Shown piece after piece: positions 48,671 through 57,966 of a DNA stretch of 64,000 nucleotides. The first letter of the stretch is position 1, and each line of letters begins with the position of its first letter. The stretch covers positions 62,001 through 126,000 of the forward strand of contig NZ_VWXL01000077.1 in NCBI RefSeq assembly GCF_009746625.1. Direction: 5' to 3'. Source of the stretch: Caproicibacter fermentans. GTDB taxonomy: Bacteria > Bacillota > Clostridia > Oscillospirales > Acutalibacteraceae. The notes under the pieces were generated by a model that worked only from the letters and a program-made list of their open reading frames with translations, did not search any database and had not been told where the DNA came from. Both the position numbers and the translations under genes were made by a program.

Positions 48671-49953
48671 TGGATTGGCTGAAAAAAATCACAAGCGAAC
48701 GTACCGGAGATTTCTATTATACCGGAAAGCATTCCTCCGGACTTACGGTTACTGTTTATCCAAAGGAAAAAAACAATTCGACCTACGCGATTTTCGGTAC
48801 AAAATACGGGTCGATTGACAACTGCTTTAAAACCGCTCAGGAAAGCGAGCCTCATCGGGTCCCGGCCGGAATTGCTCATTATCTGGAGCATAAAATGTTT
48901 GAAAGCGAAGACGGGGACGCTTTTAAACGCTTCGCGAAAACCGGCGCGTCGGCAAATGCCTACACGTCGTTTGACATGACCTGTTATTTATTTTCCTGCA
49001 CGGAAAACGTCTATGAATCCCTGAAGATTCTTCTTGATTTTGTTCAGTCTCCGTATTTTACGGAGCAAACCGTGCAAAAAGAGCAGGGTATCATTGGTCA
49101 GGAAATTAAAATGTACGACGATGACCCGCAGTGGAGGGTCCTTTTCAATCTCCTTGACGCTCTCTACCAAAAGCATCCGGTCAGAACAGATATCGCCGGG
49201 ACAGTAGAAACGATCGCTAAAATTACGCCGGATTTATTGTATCAATGCTATCATACTTTTTATAACCTCAACAATATGGTGCTTTGCATCGCCGGCAATG
49301 TTCAGCCGGATCGGGTTGCGGAAATGTGCGACGAAATGCTAAAGCCCGCGCAGCCCGTTCAGATTGATCGGATTTTTGAACAGGAGCCCGACCATATCGT
49401 TAAAGCTAGAGTGGAACAAAAGCTCTCTGTTGCGGTGCCGCTTTTTGAACTTGGTTTTAAAGAAAAAGTCTCATCGAAACGTCCTTCCGTAAAAGAGATA
49501 GCGGAAACCGAAATACTGCTTGAGGCCATTTCTTCCAACGCAAGTCCCTTATTCCGCCGCCTGCTGGACGCGGGTTTGATTAATGAAGCTTCGTTCGGCA
49601 ATGAGTATTTTGAAGGTCCCGGTTACGCATCCGTGATTTTTTCAGGTGAATCAAAAGACCCGGAACAGGTTGCTCAGGAAATTAAGCGGGAAATTGAAAA
49701 CGTTCGGAAAAACGGTTTTGACCGAAGAATCTTTGAATGTGCGAAAAAGGCGGTGTACGGCAGAAATATCGCTTCGCTCAATCATGTGGGCAGCATAGCA
49801 AATTCACTCGTCTCTCTTGCCTTTTCCGGCCGTGAGTTATTCCAGTATATTGACGCCGTCGCGCAGACGGATCTGAATTCCGTGATGGCCAGGCTTGAGA
49901 ATCAGCTGCATTCGGAATTTTCATCGCTTTCTGTCATTTTCCCCAATCAATAA
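48670..49953 (+). CDS. yfmH: M16 zinc metallopeptidase YfmH
   Basis: The catalytic partner of YfmF. The 427-residue protein has the inverted zinc motif in AGIAHYLEHKMFE (H-x-x-E-H) near residue 75 and a downstream QEIKMYDDDP segment that supplies the third ligand. The NAYTSFDMTCYLFSC segment is typical of the family. It is translationally coupled to yfmF by TGATG. lgt follows after 90 nt without an obvious terminator. Confidence 0.93.
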   Translation: MDWLKKITSERTGDFYYTGKHSSGLTVTVYPKEKNNSTYAIFGTKYGSIDNCFKTAQESEPHRVPAGIAHYLEHKMFESEDGDAFKRFAKTGASANAYTSFDMTCYLFSCTENVYESLKILLDFVQSPYFTEQTVQKEQGIIGQEIKMYDDDPQWRVLFNLLDALYQKHPVRTDIAGTVETIAKITPDLLYQCYHTFYNLNNMVLCIAGNVQPDRVAEMCDEMLKPAQPVQIDRIFEQEPDHIVKARVEQKLSVAVPLFELGFKEKVSSKRPSVKEIAETEILLEAISSNASPLFRRLLDAGLINEASFGNEYFEGPGYASVIFSGESKDPEQVAQEIKREIENVRKNGFDRRIFECAKKAVYGRNIASLNHVGSIANSLVSLAFSGRELFQYIDAVAQTDLNSVMARLENQLHSEFSSLSVIFPNQ

Positions 49954-50043
49954 TAAACTAAAACCTCCGGAGCTTTCCACGCTGAAGCCCGGCGGGTATC
50001 ATCTATTAAAAACCTGTGCTGCGTGGAGAAATGGTGGTATAAG

Positions 50044-51117
50044 ATGTATCATGTTCAATTCCCGGGACTTGGTATTAATGTTACCCTGGATCCCATCGCT
50101 TTTAAAATTGGCAATCATCCGATTGCCTGGTACGGAATCATTATCGCAACCGGATTCCTCCTGGCTTTTCTTTATGCATTGCAAAGCTGTAAAAAATTCC
50201 GGGTTGACCCGGACCGTTTTGTCGATGTTGTCATGGTCGGAATTATTTTCGGCGTAATAGGAGCCAGGCTTTATTATGTCTTGTTTGATTCAAGCAGCCA
50301 GTATATTGAAAATCCTATCAGCGTTTTTTATATCTGGAACGGCGGACTTGGAATCTATGGCGGAATCATCGGTGGTTTGCTGTTCGGCTCCTTGATGGCA
50401 AAGCTCCGCAAGCTCAGTATCCCTGCTGTTCTTGATCTGGCTTCACTAGGTTTTTTAATCGGACAATGCATCGGGCGCTGGGGCAATTTTGTCAATCAGG
50501 AAGCTTTTGGAACAGGAACCAACCTGCCTTGGAGGATGATTAGTGAGAACACGGATCTCGTTTCAGCAGCCGGAGTGCATCCTTGCTTCCTTTATGAATC
50601 GTTCTGGTGTCTGCTTGGCTTTATTCTGCTACATATTTTCAGCAGAAAATACAGAAGATACGACGGGCAAGTTTTTTTACTTTACACTCTCTGGTACGGC
50701 GTTGGGCGGTTCTTTATCGAAGGTCTGCGAACCGACAGCTTGATTACTCCGGTCATCCCGCTGAGAGTGTCTCAGGTTGTTGCGGCTGCCGCCGTAATTG
50801 CAGCCATCGTACTTCTGATTGTATTCAGAAACAGAACGGTTTTGACCGGCTGCGGTTCACGCAAAATTATGGAACTGAATTCTATTGTCGATGAAGTAAA
50901 ACCGGAAGAAATCGAAGAAACATACACAGACGACGGGACAAGTACGATTTTTGATTCCGCGGAGCAAGCCAGAACTTATATGAACGAAGAATCTGAAACA
51001 GCCGACCAAACCGAAAGCGACTCTGAAGATAAGCCGCAGGATGCGCCGGCGGCGGACGCTTCTTTACAGGACGAAAAAGCCGGAGGGGAGGAAACAAAAG
51101 ATGGCGAAGCTGATTGA
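50044..51117 (+). CDS. lgt: Prolipoprotein diacylglyceryl transferase with acidic C-terminal tail
   Basis: Lgt moves a diacylglyceryl group from phosphatidylglycerol to the lipobox cysteine of prolipoproteins. The protein has 357 residues and seven membrane segments. Family motifs include AWYGIIIATGF, the signature GRWGNFVNQEAFG and YGVGRFFIEGLRTDS. After about residue 275 it carries an unusual hydrophilic tail of about 80 residues, rich in Glu, Asp and Thr, not needed for the core enzyme. The start is set at MYHVQFPG; its ribosome site is weak. The end overlaps folD by 17 nt. Confidence 0.94.
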   Translation: MYHVQFPGLGINVTLDPIAFKIGNHPIAWYGIIIATGFLLAFLYALQSCKKFRVDPDRFVDVVMVGIIFGVIGARLYYVLFDSSSQYIENPISVFYIWNGGLGIYGGIIGGLLFGSLMAKLRKLSIPAVLDLASLGFLIGQCIGRWGNFVNQEAFGTGTNLPWRMISENTDLVSAAGVHPCFLYESFWCLLGFILLHIFSRKYRRYDGQVFLLYTLWYGVGRFFIEGLRTDSLITPVIPLRVSQVVAAAAVIAAIVLLIVFRNRTVLTGCGSRKIMELNSIVDEVKPEEIEETYTDDGTSTIFDSAEQARTYMNEESETADQTESDSEDKPQDAPAADASLQDEKAGGEETKDGEAD

Positions 51118-51973
51118 CGGCAAGGCAATTTCTGCGCAAATCAAAGCGGAAACAGCTTTGGAAGTTCAGGAATTGAAGGACAAGGGCATTATTCCCGGTC
51201 TGGCGGTGGTTCTGGTTGGCAATGATCCGGCCTCCCAGACTTATGTAAATCTGAAAGAAAAGGCCTGCGCTGCGGCTGGAATTTATTCAGAGAAATACGC
51301 ATTGCCCGCAAATACCCACCAGGACGATCTTTTTGATTTGGTAAACCGGCTGAATCACAAAAAAGAGATTCACGGCATTTTGGTACAGCTGCCTCTTCCC
51401 GATGGTTTGGATGAAGAATCCGTCATTGAGACGATTGATCCCTGGAAAGATGTCGACGCATTTCATCCTTCCAACGTCGGAAGAATTATGATTGGTAATT
51501 ATCGTTTTCTACCGTGCACACCTGCGGGAATCATGGAAATGCTGCATCGTGAGAAAATTTCTGTTGCCGGTAAAAAATGTGTGGTTGTGGGACGGAGCAA
51601 TATTGTCGGCAAGCCAATGGCAATGCTTTTGCTGCACGACAACGGAACCGTTACCATTTGCCACAGCAAAACAAAAGATCTCGAGGAAATCTGCCGCTGC
51701 GCCGATGTTCTGGTTGCCGCCGTCGGCAAGCCGAAATTTATTACCGCCGATATGGTAAAGCCGGGCGCATGTGTGGTCGATGTGGGAATGGATCGTGATG
51801 AAAACGGCAAGCTTTGCGGAGACGTTGATTTTGAGCCGGTCAGCAGACTAGCTTCCTACATCACGCCGGTTCCAGGCGGAGTCGGTCCCATGACAATCGC
51901 GATGCTTCTTCGGAATACGGTTACGGCCGCAAAAATCCAAAACGCGATTCCGGACCGCCAGAAAGTCTGCTGA
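51101..51973 (+). CDS. folD: Bifunctional methylenetetrahydrofolate dehydrogenase/cyclohydrolase FolD
   Basis: FolD interconverts 5,10-methylene-, methenyl- and 10-formyl-tetrahydrofolate. The 290-residue protein has the catalytic lysine region QTYVNLKEKACAAAGI, GILVQLPLPDGL, the NADP site VVGRSNIVGKPMA and the C-terminal PVPGGVGPMTIAMLL. The start at MAKLIDGKAI follows GGAGGGGAGGA; the longest frame runs back into the lgt tail. dxs begins 4 nt after the stop. Confidence 0.96.
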   Translation: MAKLIDGKAISAQIKAETALEVQELKDKGIIPGLAVVLVGNDPASQTYVNLKEKACAAAGIYSEKYALPANTHQDDLFDLVNRLNHKKEIHGILVQLPLPDGLDEESVIETIDPWKDVDAFHPSNVGRIMIGNYRFLPCTPAGIMEMLHREKISVAGKKCVVVGRSNIVGKPMAMLLLHDNGTVTICHSKTKDLEEICRCADVLVAAVGKPKFITADMVKPGACVVDVGMDRDENGKLCGDVDFEPVSRLASYITPVPGGVGPMTIAMLLRNTVTAAKIQNAIPDRQKVC

Positions 51974-51977
51974 CTGT

Positions 51978-53834
51978 ATGGGCAGCCTCTTAAACTCAGT
52001 CCGTTCTCCAAAGGATCTGCAGCAGCTGACGCCGGAGCAGTTGCCTCAATTATGCGCAGAGATCCGTGAAAAAATAATTCAGACCGTCTCCACTAACGGA
52101 GGACATCTGGCATCAAATCTCGGGGTTGTGGAACTCACGGTTGCGCTGCACCGGGTTTTTCATTCACCGGAGGACAAAATTGTCTGGGATGTCGGACATC
52201 AGGCTTACACACATAAAATGCTGACCGGAAGACTGGACCGGATCGGGACGATACGGACACGCGGAGGACTTTCCGGGTTTCCCAATCGTCAGGAAAGCCC
52301 TCATGATCCATTGACTTCCGGGCACAGCAGCACTTCCATATCGGCGGCACTGGGCATCTTCAAAGCAAAGGAACTAAAGGGTGACGCGGGCCACGTCGTC
52401 GCTGTAATCGGGGACGGCGCGCTGACCGGCGGTCTTGCTTATGAAGGGATGAATAACGCGGGCCGGCTTCACAAAAATTTTATTGTTATTTTAAACGACA
52501 ATAAAATGTCAATATCCCGCAATGTCGGATCCATGGCGCGCTATCTCGCGCGAATTCGTACAAAGCCGTCCTATTTTAGAATCAAAGGTAATATTGAAAA
52601 TACTCTTGATCATATTCCGGGAGTAGGAAGACCATTTCGGCATGCCTTGACGAAATCAAAATCCATTCTGAAACAACTTCTGTATAACAGCACGATCTTT
52701 GAGGATATGGGTTTTTACTATTACGGTCCGTTTGACGGACACGACACGGAAAAGCTGATGGAAGTCTTTCAAAATGTCAAAAGTATTCCGCACCCCGTTT
52801 TGATTCACGTTCTAACACGGAAGGGAAAGGGATATTCCTATGCGGAGGAAAATCCCAAAGCCTTTCACGGGGTTTCCTGCTTTAATGTCGAGACCGGGAA
52901 AGCGGTAACGGCTGCGGGCAGTTTTTCCTCGGTTTTTGGCAGCAAACTCTGTTCTCTTGCCTCTGAGGATGAAAGAATCTGTGCCATAACGGCCGCAATG
53001 CAGGAAGGCACGGGTTTATCAGTCTTTTCGCAAAAGTACCCGGAGCGTTTTTTCGATACCGGTATCGCGGAAGAACACGCCGTTACGTTCGCGGGCGGGC
53101 TCGCCTGCGGAGGAATGCTTCCTGTGTTTGCGGTTTACTCCTCGTTCCTGCAAAGGGGATACGATCAGCTGATTCATGATGTTTCCCTGCAAAGGACAAA
53201 AATCGTTCTTGCGGTTGACCGTGCCGGAATTGTCGGGGAAGACGGTGAAACACATCAGGGAATTTTTGACGCTGCTTTTCTGAAAACGATTCCTGGTATC
53301 ACTATTTACTCTCCTTCCTATTATGATGAGCTTCAAAGCAGCATGAGACAAGCCCTTTACGATTGCGATGGACTGGCTGCGGTTCGTTATCCCCGTGGAG
53401 AACAGCTTTTTCGACCGTTTGATTTTCATGGGAGTCGTAAAGCCTATTGCCTTTACGGCAATGAATCCGCTGACATTGCACTCATTACTTATGGCAGGCT
53501 CTTTTCAAACGCATGTCAGGCGCTGTCCCTTTTGAAAGAAAGAGGGATTGAGGCCAGAATTATAAAGCTGAACCGGATCTTCCCAATCGACCGGGAAGCC
53601 ATCCGGGAGGCACTGAAAGCAAAGGCTGTTTTTTTCTTTGAAGAAGGAATTGCACAGGGCGGCATCGGTGAACATTTTTCTTTTCTTTTGAACCAGGCCG
53701 CTTATCAAGGCAGGTTTTATCTCCGTGCGATCAACGGTTTTGTGCCGCATGAAACGATGATGCAGGCTTTGGAACAGCTTGGGCTCAGCGCCGGAGAAAT
53801 GGCAGAATTGATTGTATCGGAGTGCTCGGATTGA
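51978..53834 (+). CDS. dxs: 1-deoxy-D-xylulose-5-phosphate synthase
   Basis: Dxs condenses pyruvate and glyceraldehyde 3-phosphate with thiamine diphosphate, the entry to the MEP pathway. The 618-residue protein has the GHSSTSISAALG and GDGALTGGLAYEGMNNA cofactor-binding motifs, and later FDTGIAEEHAVTFAGGLA with the catalytic Glu. The C-terminal transketolase domain is complete. It overlaps tlyA by 4 nt, an association also common elsewhere. dxr and ispG lie near 20 kb. Confidence 0.97.
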   Translation: MGSLLNSVRSPKDLQQLTPEQLPQLCAEIREKIIQTVSTNGGHLASNLGVVELTVALHRVFHSPEDKIVWDVGHQAYTHKMLTGRLDRIGTIRTRGGLSGFPNRQESPHDPLTSGHSSTSISAALGIFKAKELKGDAGHVVAVIGDGALTGGLAYEGMNNAGRLHKNFIVILNDNKMSISRNVGSMARYLARIRTKPSYFRIKGNIENTLDHIPGVGRPFRHALTKSKSILKQLLYNSTIFEDMGFYYYGPFDGHDTEKLMEVFQNVKSIPHPVLIHVLTRKGKGYSYAEENPKAFHGVSCFNVETGKAVTAAGSFSSVFGSKLCSLASEDERICAITAAMQEGTGLSVFSQKYPERFFDTGIAEEHAVTFAGGLACGGMLPVFAVYSSFLQRGYDQLIHDVSLQRTKIVLAVDRAGIVGEDGETHQGIFDAAFLKTIPGITIYSPSYYDELQSSMRQALYDCDGLAAVRYPRGEQLFRPFDFHGSRKAYCLYGNESADIALITYGRLFSNACQALSLLKERGIEARIIKLNRIFPIDREAIREALKAKAVFFFEEGIAQGGIGEHFSFLLNQAAYQGRFYLRAINGFVPHETMMQALEQLGLSAGEMAELIVSECSD

Positions 53835-54649
53835 TTGAGAAAAAAAGGCTTGACTGCCTGATTTTTGACCAGGGCTATACGGAAAGCAGGGAAAAGGCCA
53901 AAGCGGTCATTATGGCCGGAAAAGTGTATGTAAACGGACAGAAACAGGATAAGGCCGGGACGATGTTGCCGCAGGACGTTCAAATTGAGGTTCGCGGCGA
54001 CCGGCTGCCCTACGTAAGCCGTGGCGGTTTGAAGCTGGAAAAAGCTCTTGCATCTTTTCCGATTGATCTGAAAAATAAAGTGGTAATGGATATCGGCGCT
54101 TCAACCGGCGGTTTCACAGACTGCATGCTTCAGAACGGAGCAAAAAAGGTATATTCCATAGATGTCGGGTACGGTCAGTTGGCGTGGAAGCTGCGTACCG
54201 ATTCCCGCGTGGTCAATCTTGAGAGAACCAATGTGCGTTATCTGACCGAAGAACAGATTCCGGAACCAATCGATTTTTTCAGCGTGGACGTATCTTTTAT
54301 TTCTCTGCGTTTGGTTTTGCCGGTAGCTCACCGGTTTCTGGCGGCAAACGGCCAGGCCGTTTGCCTGATTAAGCCTCAGTTTGAGGCCGGCCGGGAGAAG
54401 GTAGGAAAAAAAGGAGTCGTCCGGGATAAAAGGGTACATGTTCAGGTAATTGAGCGAGTGATCAGCTTTGTGAAGGAAATCGGATTTTCTGTTCTTGGCC
54501 TGACTTTTTCGCCTGTTAAGGGGCCGGAAGGAAATATAGAATACCTGTTATCCCTTCAAAAATCCGATCTGCCCTCGGACTTTGCGCCGGATATCGCTTT
54601 ATTGGTCGAAGAATCCCACCGGGAGCTGAATGGCGGTGAATCAAAATGA
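53831..54649 (+). CDS. tlyA: TlyA family rRNA methyltransferase / hemolysin-like protein
   Basis: TlyA-type 2'-O-methyltransferases modify rRNA. The 272-residue protein has an N-terminal S4 domain (KKRLDCLIFDQGYTESREKAK) and an FtsJ/RrmJ methyltransferase domain with VMDIGASTGGFTDCMLQ, the SVDVSFISL segment and LIKPQFEAGREKVGKKGVV. The TTG at 53831 is preferred over GTG at 53822, because GGAG is 8 nt before it and the family begins close to KKRLD. The nadK ATG overlaps its stop by 4 nt. Confidence 0.92.
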   Translation: MIEKKRLDCLIFDQGYTESREKAKAVIMAGKVYVNGQKQDKAGTMLPQDVQIEVRGDRLPYVSRGGLKLEKALASFPIDLKNKVVMDIGASTGGFTDCMLQNGAKKVYSIDVGYGQLAWKLRTDSRVVNLERTNVRYLTEEQIPEPIDFFSVDVSFISLRLVLPVAHRFLAANGQAVCLIKPQFEAGREKVGKKGVVRDKRVHVQVIERVISFVKEIGFSVLGLTFSPVKGPEGNIEYLLSLQKSDLPSDFAPDIALLVEESHRELNGGESK

Positions 54650-55560
54650 ATGTCGCGGTGATTCCAAACCTGAGCAAAGATCATGCCGGACGCCATACGC
54701 AGAAACTCATTCAAAAACTGCGGGAACTTGACATGAATGTGCTGATGAAAGCGGAACTCCAACCAACCTTTCAGAATGCGGAAGCCGTTTTTTTCAATAA
54801 CATGGCTGAGATGGTTCGGTCCTGTGATCTCATCATTGCCGTCGGCGGGGACGGCACCATCATTCACTGTGCCAGAAACGCCGCAGTCGCCGGAAAACCG
54901 ATTCTCGGAATGAATACCGGAAGGCTTGGGTTTATCGCCGGTTTAGAGACTGATGAGCTGGACAGCCTGATGAAACTCAAAAATGGGAATTACTGCGTTG
55001 AGGAACGAATGATGCTGGAAATCCGGGTGAATGACAATGGTACGCCCAAGGTTTTTACAGCATTAAACGATGCCGTTGTCGCACGGGGAGCACTTTCGCG
55101 GATTCTTGATTTAAAGGTCAGACTGGACGATGCCAGAGTATGCGATTACCGCTCCGACGGTTTGATTATCGCGACGCCGACCGGTTCCACGGCGTACTCA
55201 TTATCCGCAGGGGGACCGATTATCGACCCGGAACTGAGCTGCATTCTTCTTTCTCCTATCTGCCCGCACTCTTTGCTGAGCAGACCGGTGGTTTTTGGTC
55301 CGGGTGCAAAACTGTGCGTTCAGGCTCATTCCGACTACGAGAGTGAAATAATCCTTACGATCGACGGTGAGATATTTATCAAAATTCCGGACGGCACCAA
55401 AATCGAATTTTCCAAAGCGCCCGGCACCGTTAAAATAATAAAATTGAAAGACAGTAATTTTTACGAGATCGTAACCGATAAACTTGGAGAGAGGAGAAAT
55501 GAGCATGAAAGAACGACGGCATGCGAAAATACTGGAATTAATCGGGAAATATTCCATTGA
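54646..55560 (+). CDS. nadK: NAD kinase
   Basis: NadK phosphorylates NAD to NADP. The 304-residue protein has GGDGT (67-71), NTGRLGF (90-96) and the SDGLIIATPTGSTAYSLSAGGP substrate motif near residue 168. Its last 19 codons run into argR in another frame, a 56-nt overlap that adds a hydrophilic tail (RNEHERTTACEN). The dxs-tlyA-nadK-argR-recN order is conserved in Firmicutes, so coupling is expected. Confidence 0.95.
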   Translation: MNVAVIPNLSKDHAGRHTQKLIQKLRELDMNVLMKAELQPTFQNAEAVFFNNMAEMVRSCDLIIAVGGDGTIIHCARNAAVAGKPILGMNTGRLGFIAGLETDELDSLMKLKNGNYCVEERMMLEIRVNDNGTPKVFTALNDAVVARGALSRILDLKVRLDDARVCDYRSDGLIIATPTGSTAYSLSAGGPIIDPELSCILLSPICPHSLLSRPVVFGPGAKLCVQAHSDYESEIILTIDGEIFIKIPDGTKIEFSKAPGTVKIIKLKDSNFYEIVTDKLGERRNEHERTTACENTGINREIFH

Positions 55561-55954
55561 TACGCAGGAGGAATTACTTCGCCGTTTACGCGATGAAGGC
55601 TATGAGGTGACACAAGCTACAGTTTCCCGCGACATTAAGGAGCTTCGTCTGATCAAAACGCTGACGGCAGGCGGCAAATACAGATATACGGTTGGGCAGG
55701 AGGAAGCGAAAGATTACACCACAAAATTCTATTCGCTTTTTTCCGACGCTGCTTTGTCGGTGAGATTTGCACAGAATATGATTGCCATAAAGTGCCTGAC
55801 CGGAATGGCCAACGCTGTCTGTGCCGCAATGGACACCCTTCACTGGGAGAATATTGTTGGCACCCTCTCAGGGGACGATACCATTTTTATTCTGATGAGC
55901 GATGAGAACGCTGCGGAAGGGCTGTCTGCGGATCTGAAAAAATTTATCAGGTGA
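55505..55954 (+). CDS. argR: Arginine repressor ArgR
   Basis: ArgR is the arginine-sensing hexameric repressor/activator of arginine genes. The 149-residue protein has a winged-helix N-terminus (IDTQEELLRRLRDEGYEVTQATVSRDIKELRL) and a C-terminal core with GTLSGDDTIFILM for arginine binding. The ATG at 55505 is chosen because GAGGAG is 8 nt upstream; an ATG two codons earlier lies only 2 nt from it. carA at the window end and other arginine genes elsewhere are likely targets. recN starts 5 nt after its stop. Confidence 0.95.
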   Translation: MKERRHAKILELIGKYSIDTQEELLRRLRDEGYEVTQATVSRDIKELRLIKTLTAGGKYRYTVGQEEAKDYTTKFYSLFSDAALSVRFAQNMIAIKCLTGMANAVCAAMDTLHWENIVGTLSGDDTIFILMSDENAAEGLSADLKKFIR

Positions 55955-55959
55955 TTGCC

Positions 55960-57645
55960 ATGCTGACACAGCTTTATATTGAAAACATTGCCGTGATCGA
56001 AAAGGCGCGAATCGAATTCGGCGCCGGCTTTAATGTTCTGACCGGTGAAACCGGAGCGGGTAAATCCATTGTCATTGATTCCATCAATGCGGTCCTGGGA
56101 GAAAGGACTTCCCGGGAATTGATCCGCACGGGCGCAGACCACGCCCTGGTTTCTGCCGTATTCGAACTGAAAGACGGATCCGCGGTGCAAAAGCTGGAGG
56201 AATCGGGCTATTCTGTGGAAGAAGACGGAACTTTGATACTCCAGCGTGAAATCTCATCTGACGGCAAGTCTTCCTGCCGAATTAACGCGCGTCCCGCCAC
56301 GGTTTCCGCCCTTAAGGGGATCGGCAGTATGCTGATTAACATCCATGGTCAGCACGAAAGCTACGGCTTGCTGTCGCCTGAATTACATATCGCTTATCTG
56401 GACAGCATGGGGCTGCCTGAAGCGCTTTTGAAACGCTACCGGGAGGCTTTCCATTCCATGCAGAATATGAAGGCAAGCCTGGATTCCAGTAAAATGGACC
56501 AGTCACAAAAAGCGCGGCAAATCGACCTTCTGACTTATCAGATCAATGAGCTAGAATCGGCGAACCTTCATCCGGGCGAGCAGGAAGACCTGAATCGTCA
56601 AAAGAATCTGTATCGGAATTCAGAGCGCGTTGCGCAGGCAATTTCACAGGCAAAGACCGCATTGAGCGGGGATGAGGAGACCGCCGGGGCGGTTTCGGCC
56701 GTATCGGATGCTGCCGATGCGCTGAACACCGCGGAAAACTATCTTCCCGAACTGCACGGTCTGGCGGAACGGCTGCAGGCGATTTCTTATGATCTGGAAG
56801 ACTGCAGCGATGAAATGCGGAATTTTTCATCTCTGTTGGAGTATGATCCCTCGGAGCTGGACGAAATTGAGGCCCGGTTGGATTTAATTTACCGTTTGAG
56901 CTTAAAATACGGCGGTTCCGTCGATGAAATGCTGGAATACCTCGAAAAATGCAGGCAGGAGCTGAACGCAATCCAGCTTTCGGATGAAAACGCGGAGAAA
57001 TTTAGAAAAGAATATCAGAAGTACCGGTTACAGGCGGAATCCCTGGCAACGGAACTGTCCGAATGGCGCGCCGGCGCGGCGGACCTTTTTACCCAAAAGG
57101 TGAAAGAGGAACTTCGTTTTCTGAACATGCCGAACGTATTGTTTGAAATCCGGCGGGAACAAGTCCCGATGAATGAAACGGGCTGCGATCGGATTGAATT
57201 CTATCTCTCAACGAATGCGGGAGAACCGGCGAAACCGATTGCAAAGGTGGCGTCGGGCGGCGAACTTTCGCGAATCATGCTTGCCATCAAAACGGTCCTT
57301 GCCGGCAGGGACGATATCGGCACCTTGATCTTTGATGAAGTGGACACAGGCGTCAGCGGCAGCGCGGCACAAAAGGTCGGGTTAAAGCTCCGGGAGGTAT
57401 CGGGAAACCGCCAGGTTATTTGCGTGACGCACCTGGCCCAAATCGCCGCGCTTGCGGATACCCATTTCTTGATCCGGAAACAGGTTCGCAATCAGCGTAC
57501 CTTCACCCAGGTTGACCGTTTGGACCGGGAAGGCAGACGGCAGGAACTTGCGCGTATTATGGGCGGAGAACAAATCACCCCGTTGATGCTGCAGAATGCC
57601 GAGGAAATGCTGCGCATGGCGCAAAACGATTCTTCGGGGTCTTGA
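55960..57645 (+). CDS. recN: DNA repair protein RecN
   Basis: RecN is an SMC-like ATPase that acts early at DNA double-strand breaks. The 561-residue protein has an N-terminal Walker A GETGAGKS (29-36), central coiled coils and a C-terminal signature ASGGELSRIMLAIK with Walker B TLIFDEVDTGVSG. The ATG at 55960 follows AGGTGAT that overlaps the argR stop. The recN stop codon lies within the -35 element of the tyrS promoter. Confidence 0.97.
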   Translation: MLTQLYIENIAVIEKARIEFGAGFNVLTGETGAGKSIVIDSINAVLGERTSRELIRTGADHALVSAVFELKDGSAVQKLEESGYSVEEDGTLILQREISSDGKSSCRINARPATVSALKGIGSMLINIHGQHESYGLLSPELHIAYLDSMGLPEALLKRYREAFHSMQNMKASLDSSKMDQSQKARQIDLLTYQINELESANLHPGEQEDLNRQKNLYRNSERVAQAISQAKTALSGDEETAGAVSAVSDAADALNTAENYLPELHGLAERLQAISYDLEDCSDEMRNFSSLLEYDPSELDEIEARLDLIYRLSLKYGGSVDEMLEYLEKCRQELNAIQLSDENAEKFRKEYQKYRLQAESLATELSEWRAGAADLFTQKVKEELRFLNMPNVLFEIRREQVPMNETGCDRIEFYLSTNAGEPAKPIAKVASGGELSRIMLAIKTVLAGRDDIGTLIFDEVDTGVSGSAAQKVGLKLREVSGNRQVICVTHLAQIAALADTHFLIRKQVRNQRTFTQVDRLDREGRRQELARIMGGEQITPLMLQNAEEMLRMAQNDSSGS

Positions 57646-57670
57646 CAGGCACCCGAAAACATCTTATAAT
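57642..57670 (+). promoter_or_regulatory. Consensus promoter for the tyrS leader
   Basis: Perfect TTGACA and TATAAT hexamers are separated by 17 nt; the -35 overlaps the recN stop. Confidence 0.88.
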
Positions 57671-57679
57671 TTCCTTTGA

Positions 57680-57935
57680 ACAGCTGAGAAGGGAAGAAGT
57701 AATCCGAAGCAAGAGTTCAGAGAGCCTGCGTTGGGTGCGAGCAGGTACGATCGCCGGATGAAATACATCCCGGAGCCGCCGAATTGAAATGCTAGTAGGT
57801 TCGGCCGTGAAAACGCACGTTACAGCGCGTGGGTATGGACTGTACCCGTAAGGCCGCTTCCGTGAGGAAGACGGTAAACTGAGGTGGTACCGCGGAATTT
57901 TCCGCCCTCTGCAAAAAATTGCAGGGGGCTTTTTG
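57680..57935 (+). promoter_or_regulatory. T-box riboswitch, tyrosine type
   Basis: The leader between promoter and tyrS has the T-box layout. There is a long stem I region near 57690-57775 with AGAGAGCC and GGGTGCGAGCAGG, and the conserved antiterminator core GAGGTGGTACCGCGGAA at 57881-57897. A candidate Tyr specifier codon TAC lies at 57764-57766 (context GAAATACATCC), matching the downstream gene. The bulge bases TGGT would pair with an ACCA tRNA end, fitting the A discriminator of tRNA-Tyr. Uncharged tRNA-Tyr is expected to allow read-through. Confidence 0.92.
57904..57932 (+). terminator. T-box-controlled terminator of tyrS
   Basis: CCCTCTGCAA pairs with TTGCAGGGGG and is followed by CTTTTTG. 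Its 5' part competes with the antiterminator. Confidence 0.88.
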
Positions 57936-57966
57936 ATTGTCCCCTGATAAAATGGAGGAACTCAAA

